Shown: positions 25,501 to 34,900 of the stretch, one piece after another
Numbering within the stretch: position 1 is the stretch's first letter
Layout: each line of letters starts with the position of its first letter
Source: Liolophura sinensis
Taxonomy: Eukaryota > Mollusca > Polyplacophora > Chitonida > Chitonidae
Reading direction: 5' to 3'
Length of the DNA: 64,000 bases
Assembly: GCF_032854445.1 (NCBI RefSeq)
Contig: NC_088306.1
Location: forward strand, 14,751,386-14,815,385
The notes under the pieces: generated by a model
What the model was told of the DNA's origin: nothing
The model's database searches: none
Seen by the model: the letters and a program-made list of their open reading frames with translations, nothing else
Program-made: the position numbers and the translations under genes

Positions 25501-26381
25501 ATAGCTTTTAGCTCATGCTTTCGTTCTTCAGACTTCCTCATTGGAAGGCTCTGTACCCATGCAGGAATTTTCCTACAGATCTCATCTCGGCTGTGAACTA
25601 GATCTTATCTAATATTAAGAGTTCATAGCGGATTTCTTGGCTAGCCTGTGGTGTAAACTGTTCACATGCAGCCATATGTCTGGAGGATTAGCAGCTATAT
25701 TGAGACTGCATTAGTTTCACAAAGCAATAAACATGGCTGTCATAAATGAAATATTCTTCAGTGGAGCAAATATCCCTTGGATGACTACGCTTCGCTCTTT
25801 TATATTTGTACTGCCATCAGATGGTCACTGATGACTCATTCACCACTAAAGGATGGATTATAAAAATTAGTGGTGAGTGGCTGTCATGCATGACTATGCG
25901 AGCGCCAGTACATACATAAAACAGTGAAGCGTAGTCAACCAGGGCAGGGGGCAAAAAAGTGACCATGGCTGTCTAGACGGACCAGGTGAGGAATATATTA
26001 TTAAAGGTTAGCTCAAAAGCAAAATGGATTCCATTAATCTGTGTACCACCAAGAATTTTAGTGCAGTTATTTAACACAGATATTACATGCACATATTAGA
26101 ACTGTTGACAGAACACCTCAACGATGAAAATTTCCGCATGTGTAGGAATGTTATGTTGTTGTTGTTGTGAATAGAAATGTCAAAATTCCATGTGCATAGA
26201 TTACCTCAATTGGCAGCGGCTTTGATGCCACCTGAGTACTGAGATCGATGAACACATCTTTTTGGGCGTCCGTTAGTGGGGCTTTTGGTTGTGTTTTGGA
26301 ATCCCAAGCGGCCAATCTTTCCCGTAAAACCCGAGGATTAACCGCCCCACTAGGCAGTCCCTGCAACGTGTCCGCCATCAT
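1532..26381 (-). CDS. COG3: Conserved oligomeric Golgi complex subunit 3 (COG3), 21 exons
   Basis: COG3 is a lobe A subunit of the COG tethering complex, which captures vesicles in retrograde traffic within the Golgi. Exons (plus coordinates, transcript order): 26381-26205, 24686-24552, 24035-23974, 23094-22929, 22147-22073, 21362-21270, 20057-19929, 16415-16297, 15681-15555, 15364-15273, 14869-14764, 12773-12740, 12334-12174, 11652-11377, 10668-10579, 8900-8780, 4987-4905, 4524-4390, 3616-3410, 3041-2943, 1564-1532. All junctions are GT/AG, lengths sum to 2520 nt and the frame stays open, giving 839 aa (vertebrate COG3 is about 830). Recognisable blocks are [13 protein letters not shown] (Sec34 N-terminal region, about residue 165), [14 protein letters not shown] (about 455), [20 protein letters not shown] (about 565-583), [20 protein letters not shown] (about 619-638) and ESILFKPIK (about 788-796). 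The start is ATG-ATG-GCG (26381 or 26378) just after an in-frame TAG. The last exon encodes only [10 protein letters not shown]. Family assignment is firm; each splice site is my manual call. Confidence 0.97.
1935..2195. repeat. 63-bp minisatellite, about 4 copies, COG3 intron 20
   Basis: Near-identical 63-bp units, each containing CATCATGGTACCATCACGGG and a following CATCCTGACGC segment. Because 63 is a multiple of 3, the array keeps frames open and creates spurious peptides at 1786-2262 and 1950-2327. It sits in the intron separating COG3 exon 20 from its tiny last exon. Confidence 0.9.
3978..4106. repeat. 16-bp tandem repeat, about 8 copies, COG3 intron 18
   Basis: Units of GAGAATAGGCCATCAT with small changes in tandem. 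Located between COG3 exons 18 and 19. No coding or regulatory role is apparent. Confidence 0.9.
4683..4798. repeat. 22-bp tandem repeat, about 5 copies, COG3 intron 17
   Basis: Units resembling GGAGGAAACTGCTAGTACT repeated with substitutions; the array ends about 110 bp downstream (in the COG3 sense) of the exon 17 donor. Confidence 0.85.
6262..6640. repeat. Short-unit CCATGAC/ACCATGACTA array, COG3 intron 16
   Basis: About 380 bp of degenerate 9- and 12-bp units built from ACCATGACA and ACCATGACT. All unit lengths are multiples of 3, so several frames stay open on both strands (His/Asp/Tyr-rich or Met/Thr-rich one way, Met/Val-rich the other). This is a repeat artefact rather than a gene. 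Confidence 0.93.
7150..7390 (+). repeat. tRNA-headed SINE (family A), diverged
   Basis: Order: degraded tRNA-like head (CTCCGTGGCCTAG), GAGTTCAAATCCAGC box-B-like segment, central block, then a tail resembling AAGTACGACGTAAAACTCCA followed by ATCAAATAA. Located in COG3 intron 16. Confidence 0.85.
9222..10232. repeat. 45-bp minisatellite, about 22 copies, COG3 intron 15
   Basis: Roughly 1 kb of 45-bp units with core AGGTAGCGCTTTAACCATCC and CAAGCCAGCGCCAGATTGTC. As 45 = 15 codons, one frame on the plus strand and at least one on the minus strand remain open through the array. One half-unit irregularity occurs near 10190-10210. Located between COG3 exons 15 and 16. Confidence 0.95.
13221..13851. 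mobile_element. Non-autonomous DNA transposon (MITE), 34-bp TIRs, Tc1/mariner-like
   Basis: Terminal inverted repeats at 13221-13254 and 13818-13851 match at 32 of 34 positions, with core TCGGGTGGGCAT at each end flanked by TA. The 631-bp interior has no transposase frame. TA target duplication is the Tc1/mariner hallmark; the superfamily is inferred from that alone. It lies in COG3 intron 11 (between exon 11 at 14764-14869 and exon 12 at 12740-12773). Confidence 0.85.
14356..14500 (-). repeat. SINE family A, truncated
   Basis: Starts with the reversed tail (TTTATTTGATTGGTGTTTTA) and runs to the GCAGATCTTCCCACTTAC block; the tRNA head is absent. Confidence 0.85.
14606..14728 (-). repeat. SINE family A internal fragment
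   Basis: Contains the block GGCAGAGCCCAGTGGAAAAC and following sequence to GGAAGCCATATTGCC, resembling the middle of family A. It ends about 35 bp before COG3 exon 11 in plus coordinates. Confidence 0.65.
16000..16197 (-). repeat. SINE family A, diverged
   Basis: Reversed family A: CACTATACTAAAGACTATTTC tail side, then central block, CTGGACTTGAACTCACAGC and the start of the head. Located in COG3 intron 8. Confidence 0.8.
17555..18990. repeat. Tandem duplication of a ~650-bp segment, COG3 intron 7
   Basis: Unit 1 runs from about 17555 to 18335 and unit 2 from about 18336 to 18990, with collinear similarity along the length. Landmarks pair as follows: TTTAGCTGCAGCGATGCAAA near 17830 and 18500; GGAGCATAGACAAACTGCTC near 18170 and 18830; AATGAATCCTGGGATACGCT near 18297 and 18957. 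Unit 1 is longer because it carries a SINE fragment at 17691-17812. Confidence 0.9.
17691..17812 (-). repeat. SINE family A, truncated, inserted in duplication unit 1
   Basis: Reversed tail TTATTTGATTGGTGTTTTAC then central block to GACCGTTTGCAGGTTCG. No counterpart exists at the same position in unit 2 of the surrounding duplication. Confidence 0.88.
19603..19712 (-). repeat. SINE family A, truncated
   Basis: Reversed tail TTTATTTGATTGGTGTTTTA followed by part of the central block to CAGACCTTCTTCAC. Located about 220 bp from COG3 exon 7. Confidence 0.82.
20139..20717. mobile_element. Non-autonomous DNA transposon (MITE) with perfect 22-bp TIRs and TTAA ends
   Basis: TTAAAGGAGAAGAAAACTT at 20139 onward is matched by its exact reverse complement ending at 20717; 22 of 22 bases pair (20139-20160 and 20696-20717). 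The termini are TTAA, the target used by piggyBac-type elements. The 579-bp interior is relatively GC-rich and has no transposase frame; the 62-aa frame at 20305-20493 resembles nothing I know. Located in COG3 intron 6, about 80 bp from exon 7. Confidence 0.82.
21822..22016 (-). repeat. SINE family A, lacking the tRNA head
   Basis: Reversed tail TTTCATTGGTGTCTTATACC through the central block to GCATGAGCTGGACTTGAAC. It ends about 55 bp from COG3 exon 5. Confidence 0.85.
22489..22747 (-). repeat. Full-length SINE family A
   Basis: Reversed order: TTATTTATTTGATT tail, AACCGTACTCAAGAGTATTTC, central block, CTGGACTTGAACAGCAACC (box B side), then TGCGCTAGCGTGCTAACCAA and CAGCCACGGAGGCCCC, the tRNA-like head. 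Located in COG3 intron 4. Confidence 0.93.
23631..23897 (-). repeat. Full-length SINE family A
   Basis: Well-preserved reversed copy: tail GTGTTTTACGCCGTACTCAA, central block, CTGGACTTGAACTCATAGC, and head ending GAGCCATGGAGGCCCC. Located in COG3 intron 3, ending 77 bp from exon 3. Confidence 0.95.
24123..24245. repeat. Short foldback element (~123 bp)
   Basis: CATTAGAAATGTAGCCAGCTA at the left pairs imperfectly with the reverse complement of the right end (TAGCTGGCAACC...CTTCTAATG), and the centre carries a further short palindrome around CTACCTGTTCAG and CTGAAGTAGCAGG. It probably derives from a small MITE. Located in COG3 intron 2. Confidence 0.55.
25783..25936. mobile_element. Foldback element (~154 bp)
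   Basis: GACTACGCTTC at 25783 is repeated in inverted orientation ending at 25936, and the arms continue inward (TTTTATATTTGTACTG against TTTTATGTATGTACTG on the complement) to an inner pair CACCACT/AGTGGTG around a 20-bp loop. There is no coding capacity, consistent with a miniature DNA transposon. Located in COG3 intron 1. Confidence 0.75.
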
Positions 26382-27277
26382 CCATACCAACTATACAATC
26401 CCTCCAAAACCATAACTCAGAATGTTTTCGGTAAAGTATCGTGCAGATAATAAATATTTCAAAATTTTTGTTCTTTTAAAATCACAGCCAACCCTGCTAT
26501 AGGTTGTTTGATTTTTTTATCAGTTAAAAAAGAGCAAATTATGTCTGAAAAAAGGTAATTATCTTTGTCCTTGTTCGGATTATCTGAGTAGTTATAAAAC
26601 TCAAGTCCTAAAGATATTTTACCCATAGCGTCTTTTATTTCGTTTTGACGTGTGCTTGACAGCGCTTTGGGTGAAATAGGTAAACATTGAGATATTTATA
26701 AACATTACTTTTTCGATGCCTAAAGCCACACAAGTTTTGAATCTTTTAATTTATGTACGCAATTTAAGATTACCTTTGGTATGTTCAGGGTTGTCTACAC
26801 CTGGAATCCATATGTTTTGTACCTTTTATAAGTTAATTATATCAGCCTTTTCCCGTGATTCTGTTGTGCATGTATTCTTGATTATGGCTTTAAAACTTTT
26901 AAATAAATAATACAATATTTGACAACATAAGCTTTTCACATTCTATTTGATTCAATAATTAATGTCATATTCAAAATGTTTCATAGTGAAATCGTGTTAA
27001 AATACAACACGAAATTAAATTACCGGTAGGCCTACTTAATTACCGGTACCATTGTTCTCTACATTATTTAAATTGGTGTCTTCCTTTTCTTTTTGTTGTC
27101 TTCCACCGGGGGTAAGGATAATCAAAAATGATAACAATAAAGTGTGGATCCTCTTGATATCTTCTCTAACATTTGGCAGATGAGGTCACGCGTTCGAATC
27201 CATCACTGGCGGGAGCGAGAACAGCTTTAGGCCAGGAGGTTTGTGAGGCACATGTACATGTATTTATCCTCAGTTTC

Positions 27278-27526
27278 AATGCTATACACCAGTTAATCTC
27301 AACCTTGCATATTTTGTTAAGTGCCGTTTTTGATTCCGGCTACTTCCCAAATGCCTGGTCTGAAGGATATGTGAGCTTAGGCCTAATACCTTTACTTAAA
27401 AAAGGAAGTAGATGTGTTCAATTACAAAGGCAGCACACAGTTGAGCAGTTGGGTAAATTGCTTTCAAGAATACTTAATAATCGCCTTAATGTGTGGGCTG
27501 AGGAATACAATGCGTATGTTGAGGCA
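27278..27526 (+). pseudogene. Relic of a non-LTR retrotransposon reverse transcriptase
   Basis: The translation holds SGYFPNAWSEGYVSLGLIPL followed by LLKKGSR, then LGKLLSRILNNRLNVWAEE and EAQ, the usual order of the N-terminal RT block in non-LTR elements. The intervening NY(R/K)G motif appears only in a shifted frame near 27414, so indels have broken it. It covers roughly 80 residues of a domain of several hundred and is followed directly by a SINE fragment. Dead element; host family not assigned. Confidence 0.75.
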
Positions 27527-27532
27527 CAATTG

Positions 27533-27592
27533 TGGTGGGAGAAAACCGGGCAGAGCCCGGGGGAAGCCCACGACCATCCGCAGGTTTCTAGA
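27533..27592 (-). repeat. SINE family A central fragment
   Basis: GTGGGAGAAAACCGGGCAGA and ACGACCATCCGCAGGTT match the family A central block; both ends are missing. It interrupts or abuts the RT relic. Confidence 0.8.
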
Positions 27593-27947
27593 ATAATAGG
27601 CCTACTCATGGTTCAGAATTCACTTGTTATACCGGTATCCGACAGGGCGAGTGTCTATCATCGTTTTTATTTTCCATATAGTTATGATTTGGAAGAAGTT
27701 CTGTTCTTAATTAAGGCACCAGGAGTAATAATGGAATATTTTCAAATGTTTGTTTTTTTTGACAATCCAATTAGGCGCATTCTTTACCATGGAGATTTAG
27801 GCCTACCAAATATGGTAAAAATATCCTTGGGGTGAAATATAATGCACGCAAAATGATATTAACTGTATATGCCGAACTTGGCAGAACAACATTGTTAACA
27901 AAACGATTTGAACTTAATTTGAAATATTGACTTAAATAGTAAGGAAG

Positions 27948-28182
27948 AGGCGAAGTTGCTATGCGAAGGGGCCAAGTTGCGAAATTGCTATGCGACTTCC
28001 CCCCTTCGCATCGCAACTTCGCCCCTCCGTTCTATCGCAACTTCGCCCCTCGATTCGCAACTTGGGATTGTCGTCTCTTCGCCCCTTCGCATCGCAGCTC
28101 CACCCCTTCGCAACTTTGCCCCTTCGCATCGCAGCTTCGCCCCTTCGCATCGCAACTTTGCCCCTTCGTTCCATCGCCCTTG
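27948..28182. repeat. Imperfect ~20-25-bp tandem repeat in the divergent intergenic region
   Basis: Repeated words TTCGCATCGCAACTTCGCCC and CGCAACTTCGCCCCT with many indels, partly in inverted orientation at the left edge (GGCGAAGTTGCTATGCGAAG). The array is clearly GC-richer than its surroundings. It ends about 800 bp upstream of the PARL ATG. Confidence 0.85.
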
Positions 28183-28624
28183 ATATTACTGAAGGTATAC
28201 TGTGGGCCTTATCAGCCACCATAGTAGGCAATTAAAAATCTTGATCACAGAAAGAATTATCACAGCAAAACACTTTGAATCGCAATGACCCGACTGCGTT
28301 CCTCTTCACATACTTATGGTTGAGTGAGCAGATGGAATAAACCAAATAAAATTCCCTTTGAAGAAACGAAATAAACGAAATTTAGTAATTGCAGTGTAAT
28401 CGAAGATGAATATTATTCCCTACTGGTTTGCCCCATGTATGTTGAACTGAGAAAAAAGTACATAGATATATATTTTTACAGATATCCTTTCACGGAAAAA
28501 CTTTACTCAGTTAATGACTTGTAACAATGTGGCTGTTGTTAGAAGATTGTAGATGTTTATATACAACGCATTTAAAATGAAAAATCAGTCATGGAATGTT
28601 GTGCTATAACATGTATATGCTTAT

Positions 28625-28675
28625 GGCCCATTTAGCCCAACGGAATAAACATCTATCTATCTGTATATAATCTTC
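28625..28675 (+). repeat. Possible LINE 3' end with ATCT microsatellite tail
   Basis: CGGAATAAACATCTATCTAT resembles the 3' termini of some non-LTR elements, which end in a short tandem repeat. It might be the end of the element whose RT relic lies upstream. Weak evidence. Confidence 0.35.
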
Positions 28676-28981
28676 TTAGCGTGCAACTCCCAATGAAATT
28701 AATAAATACCGGTATAAAATCAGAAAGTCTAGTTTTTATCAGATCATGTCAGATCTTGTTTTACAAACAAACCAGTATCAAACGGTAGGATTAAAGGTAA
28801 CACAATCATATCAAAGTGTCGATTTAAAACCTGAGAGTTAAATATTTTTAAGGGAAGCGAGATTATCGAATGCGTCCATAAATCATCAAAGGAACGTGTG
28901 ACACTGTAAGGCACGAACCTATATATATTTTTCCCTACGGGTAAAATTTAAGCGGTCATAATTAGTTCACAGAGCTGAATC

Positions 28982-31900
28982 ATGGCGACTTTGACATGTG
29001 TTTTGGGTCGGCTAGGAACACGGAATCTTCATTCTACTCTCAGGTTTATGTTCCCAAAAAGTAACAAAATAACGAGACAAAAAAAAACTGACCAAAGAAA
29101 AGCGTGCAACGCATTAATTTTTTTCTTGTGATCACTGGATGGTTGCATTCTTCCTGTTGGTCAATGTCCGATTGATGAACCACGAATTTCTCCCTGGAAA
29201 CCATGGGCTGCGAAGTTTAATGGTTTGAAGAAGATTTAATGAACTGAGAGTTGAAAAACTCAGATGGATAAAACTAATTGACATATAAGCCAGCCCCGGT
29301 CCTATGGAAATAACAGTTGCAGAAAACTGACCGTAGAAATAACTGTTGCATCATAACACATAATGATAATTGTAATGATGTTTAAAAATCATATATAATT
29401 AAGAGTAATGTTGACATGTAAATGTCCAGATCTTTGTATGTTCCTAATACATCCCAGATGTTTTCAAGAAAATGTTCAAAGTTCACAATACACAAAAGTT
29501 TAAGACGCAACTCAACTCAATTGGTCCACATAGTTGATCTCGGTCACTAATGGACTTATGGCTTTGTATCGAGCTTGTATACATATGACTATCAGAGTAC
29601 AAGGGGTGGGGATCTCCATGGCTCAGCTGGGTAGCGCTCTAGCGCAGCGAAATGACCCAGGAGCCTCTCAACAATGCGATCGCTGTGAGTTCAGGTTCCA
29701 GCTCAGGCTGGCCTCTTCTCTGGCCATACATGGGAAGGTCTGACTGCAACCTGCGGATGGTCGTGCGTTTCCCCCGGGCTCTGCCACGTTTTCTCACACC
29801 ATAATGCTGGTCGTTGTCGTAGAAGTGAAATTTTCATATATTATTTTTTTTTTTTTTTTCATGCTTTCAAGAGAATGGAGATAGGGTTCCCCGAGCAAAG
29901 ATTCTGCAGTATGGCATTAAACAGTCATGAGGATACAATAAATAAATATTAAATTCATGCTTTATTAACTTGTTTATCTTTCTATTTTTATTCCGCAGGA
30001 CTACAGTTCATGAAGTGAGCCAGACATCTGCACAGGTCACATCAGTCAGGAAGCTCTATACACCGTGTAAAAACTGTGGCCATCTGCTGACTGCGCAGAA
30101 ACCACGGTTTAACCAGAAAACTGTGTATTACAAAAGTGTGCGATGTTTTAAACAAAAGACCGAGCGAGGACAAGGTTTGACTTTGAGGAGTAAAGTACAA
30201 GAGCCCGTGAACAGGGATGGAGGTCCGGCCAGCTTAGTTAGACCTTTTTTATTCACAACAGCGGTAAGTAGTAAAACAGCTTTTGTAGACTGCACATCTC
30301 AGTTAATTGAGACCTGAAAGGTGTTGCCAATAACAACTATCATTGTTCTTATAATATATAATAATAATAGTCACTATTATAGATATGGTATGTTAGGAAT
30401 GTGAAGTACTGTTGTTTTGCCCATTGTAGTCCATGAATGAGTTTAATTCACTCAGTCCATGAGTCCGTGAGTGAGTTTAGTTCACTCAGTCTCTGAGTGA
30501 GTTTAATTAACTCAGTCTGTGAGTCCATGAATGAGTTTAATTCACTCAGTCCGTGAGTGAGTTTAGTTCACTCAATCTGTGAGTTATTCCGCAAGTCCGT
30601 GAGTGAGTTTAATTCACTTAGTCCGTGAGTGAGTTTAATTAACTCAGTCCGTGAGTCCATGAATGAGTTTAATTCACTCAGTCAGTGAGTGAGTTTAGTT
30701 CACTCAGTCTGTGAGTTATTCCGTAAGTCCATGAATGAGTTTAATTCACTCAGTCCGTGAGATTGGTTCACTCAGTCCGTGAGTGAGTTTAGTTCACTCA
30801 GTCTGTGAGTTTAATTCCCTCAGTCCGTGAGTGAGATTAATTCACTCAGTCTGTGAGTGAGTTTAATTCACTCAGTCCGTGAGTTTAATTTCCTCAGTCC
30901 GTGAGTGAGATTAATTCACTCAGTCTGTGAGTGAGTTTAATTCACTCAGTCCGTGAGTGAGATTAATTCACTCAGTCTGTGAGTGAGTTTAATTCACTCA
31001 GTCCGTGAGTTTAATTCACTCAGTCTGTGAGTGAGTTTAATTCACTCAGTCTGTGAGTTTAATTCACTCAGTCTGTGAATGAGTTTAATTCACTCAGCCT
31101 GTCAGTGAGTTTAATTCACTCAGCCTGTCAGTGAGTTTAATTCACTCAGTCCGTGAGTTTAGTTCACTCAGTCTGTGAGTTTAATTCACTCAGTCTGTGA
31201 GTGAGTTTAATTCACTCAGTCTGTGAGTGAGTTTAATTCACTCAGCCTGTCGGTGAGTTTAATTCACTCAGTCCGTGAGTTTAGTTCACTCAGTCCTTGA
31301 GTTTAATTCACTCAGTCTGTGAGTGAGTTTAATTCACTCAGTCCGTGAGTTTAATTCACTCAGTCTGTGAATGAGTTTAATTCACTCAGTCTGTCAGTGA
31401 GTTCAATCCGCTCAACCGTGGATTCACAGTTCCATTTCCATCCCACAGGTATGCTGTGGCAGTTTTAGCGGGGCCATGATCTGGCAGTACGAGACCATGA
31501 GATACCATGCCAAGAAACTGTTCAAAGGAATGCAGGCACAGAAAAATGAGGCGTTCCATGTCAGGAAGTTTGGATTCAGAGAGCATGTGAGAATTCATTT
31601 TATGTTTTACACCCAAGGTCTTAGTCACCCGGGCATTGTTTCTAAAACGGGACCTTTGACTTTCTTAGGCTTAGGCAAGGCTTAAGTCATGAAATTTATG
31701 AAGTCACTGTTTCTCAAAACAAATCTACGCCCTCCACAGGTCATCTACTATGGAGGTGATATAAGGCTGACCGTGGCCATGAAAAATCTGCATATATAAC
31801 AACAAATGTGGCCGACAGACGACCATGCAAGTGTCAAGCAAAACATTTTACACTTTTCACCAAACCTGTTACAGAAAATGAACTAGGGAAGTAGTTCAGA

Positions 31901-34900
31901 CCTTTCGTTCAGGCTCATTTTGTTGATGTTGTCTCCACATCAGTGCATGTGCACTGTTTACCTTTTTTCATTTGAAAATTTCCAGGTAACTAGCCAGCTG
32001 AAGAAATTGAATACACGCTCTGAAAAAGCGAAGGATGTTAGTTTGTCATAAATTCGCATGTCATGATATAAACTTAAGACATTTTTGGGAATCCACCAGA
32101 GACCCATATTTTGTTGGGCAGTCTTTAATGTGGACAGGCTAACAGTTATCACATTAACACTGGGCATTGGCTGGCAAAATTCTCATATTTTGTCATTTGT
32201 ACAGACACTGTAAGAATCTTTGGCTCTCACACTGTTTATGCCATAACCAGGAACACTTCACTTTCGTGGTTTCTGTGTTGTCAGTAAGTAAGTATTGTTC
32301 TTATCTACCTGGTGCCATAATGTGTAAATGGAAAGGTCTGTTCAGATACCTGACCAGTTGAAGGACAGTAGCTTAGCCTTGCCTCTCTAATTTCCTCCAC
32401 CCATAATGCTGAGTATTAAACACTAATTAGATAAATAAAACATTACTCAGGTTTAGAGAGACACTGGTGTCTGATCAGACAGCGTGTTGAGGGGGCTTTG
32501 TGTGAGCCACGTTTGAGCATAGCCTCTTGGGAAATGTGATGCTAATTTGGCATAAAGCCTTCTGGTCAATTTCATGTATGTATTTAAAGAAACAATAGCA
32601 CATGGAAACTTGAGAAAGCAACTGTTGTGTAAATGTTTCATTTTCTTTTCAGATAGGTGGCATGTGGAATAATTTCAGCAACGGACAGAAGATGGTCTGC
32701 GGGATTATAGGACTGAACTTTCTTGTCTTCATTATGTGGAGAGTTCCGGCACTAGCACCCATCATGGAAAGATATTTCTGTTCCAGTCCTGTGTCAGGTA
32801 TGTGTTATGATCTGTCAATGTCTTATAACAGATTTGTTTTGGTTTTTTTTGTACAGTGTTGTCTTTCAGTGTGTTCACCTTCGGTTCCAGTCAAGTTACT
32901 TTTTTAACAAAAGATTTTGAAAAGGTATTTCTAGCCTATTTTCTTGCTTCTTGGTTCAAGTTAAACACTGTCATGAGAAGACTGATATGGCAAGAAAACG
33001 AAAACAAACATGTTAACCATTTCCTAAACCCATATTTGTTAACCTGGAAATAGGTGCATAATTTCTAACCTGTGTTTTATCTGAACTAACAAGCTTTTTT
33101 TATGAGTAGGTTTGTCAGTTTACCTTTAATACATGTATATTTAAAATAGTGTGTAGATATACGTCAGTTTGTTGGGTTGTCGCAACTTGGTTATCCAATC
33201 ACACGCTGCGTTTCGCTTTGCAGGTGCTCCCTGTCTGTCCATGGTACTGTCCATGTTCAGCCATGTTAACTTCTGGCATCTGGCAGCTAACATGTATGTC
33301 CTCTGGTCCTTCTCCTCAGTGGGTCTGAATTTACTCGGAAAGGAGCAGTTCTTAGCCCTTTATCTTAGCGCCGGTAAGCTACGAGTTTACATATCCTGCT
33401 ATCAAGTATTTTGGTAAGCCATTCTGCTGTAAGAGGTGCATAAGGCCTTTTGGAATGTTGCTTGGTGCCTGCCGTTTTTCTTAGGGGAGGGGGGGTGGTG
33501 GCTCCATGGCTCATTTGGTTAGCGCACTAGCGCAGCGTGATGACCCAGCAGTCTCTCACCAATGTGGTCACTGTGAGTTCAAGTCCAGCTGGTGCTGGCT
33601 TCCTCTCCGGCCGTACGTGGGAAGGTCTGCCAACAACCTGCGGATGGTCATGGGTTTCCCCCGGGCTTTGCTCAGTTTCCACCCACCATAATGCTGGCCA
33701 CTGTCGTATAAGTGAAATATTCTTGAGTACGGCGTAAAACACCAATCAAATAAATAAATAGATAAAATAAATTTTACTTACGAGAATAAAATGCAGTTAA
33801 GTGCGTGAATAATATTTCCACTCAGTGACCTCTCCAATCACTCAAAAGCAGCTACGACGTAATCTACATACATTTTCAGACAAATTTCATTCATATTTAT
33901 TCATTTGTAGATTAATCATGCGGGTAAGCCATCTTATGTATGTATATTTCAGGTACATTCTCGTGTTTTACCAGTTATGCCCTGAAAGTGGCCAGGCGGT
34001 CATTCACACCCTCCCTGGGAGCGGTGAGTATAACTCTGATGGCTGGGGATTTGAACCAGCGATCTCTGGGTTTGAGGTCTATACCTCTGCAACTAGGCTA
34101 AAGGGAAATAGCCGTGAACCTGCAGGAAGATAGCGCCTATATATCACCTTTTTACATAATGCAGTCAAGGGAGATAACTTACTGAATCAAGTGCTACATC
34201 CTTTGATACTATATTTGCCCTAAAATTTGTTTTAAAACATGTTATTACTGGCAAGTAAAGGTCTTACAAGATTACTTTTGCTGATGACGCTCACATTTTC
34301 CCGTAGAATATCATCATACTTTGCACATAAGGCATAAAACATTTTTCAAAAAACAAATAGAACTCTCAAAATTGGGTTTAGAATGAACGTCATTTTTTCA
34401 CATTCTAATAAATGCAGTTTTTATGTGACATTTTACCAAAATTTAAGTTTAAATATGATATGTGCATGAAAATAATAAATAAAATGAAAAATGAGAGTGA
34501 AGTCTTCATTCCACAAACAATACGCGCACACTCTCAGTGGATGACCTTAAACATGGACTCGCCCAGCTACAAGAAGACGCTCTATATGTACACACACGTA
34601 ATGATTCCTCGACATCATATGACTGAAAAATTGTTAAGTGCGACGTTAAACCCCAAGCATACATACATATATACATCCATATATACATGAGATGTCACTG
34701 GTTTATAGAAATATAAAAAAGTAAATGCTTTGTTTGTCGATGAGAATTCTATTTTTTTTGCCACTTATCCTCTTGGTTTCTTCTCTTCAGTCCGGGGCAC
34801 TCATGGCCGTCCTGGGTGCCGTCTGCCTTAGTTATCCAGATGCCCGATTGGCCATCGCATTTATAGGTGACCTTTTCCCCCACTCCTTCTCAGCAGATAG

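Larger units (their letters stand above)
26382..28981. other. Divergent intergenic region between COG3 and PARL
   Basis: Both genes start outward from this 2.6-kb interval, so it must contain both promoters. I see no clear TATA box or CpG-rich block that would fix a start site. The middle holds a reverse-transcriptase relic, a SINE fragment and a tandem repeat, so the core promoters probably lie within a few hundred bases of each ATG. Confidence 0.6.

Noticed and set aside
30430-31412. CRISPR-like regular repeats
   Set aside because: Eukaryotic intron, no unique spacers of constant length, no cas genes; it is a minisatellite.
33496-33570. tRNA gene-like sequence (and similar heads in other SINEs)
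   Set aside because: Head is joined to a SINE body with the same order in many copies and lacks a full cloverleaf; treated as SINE, not tRNA.
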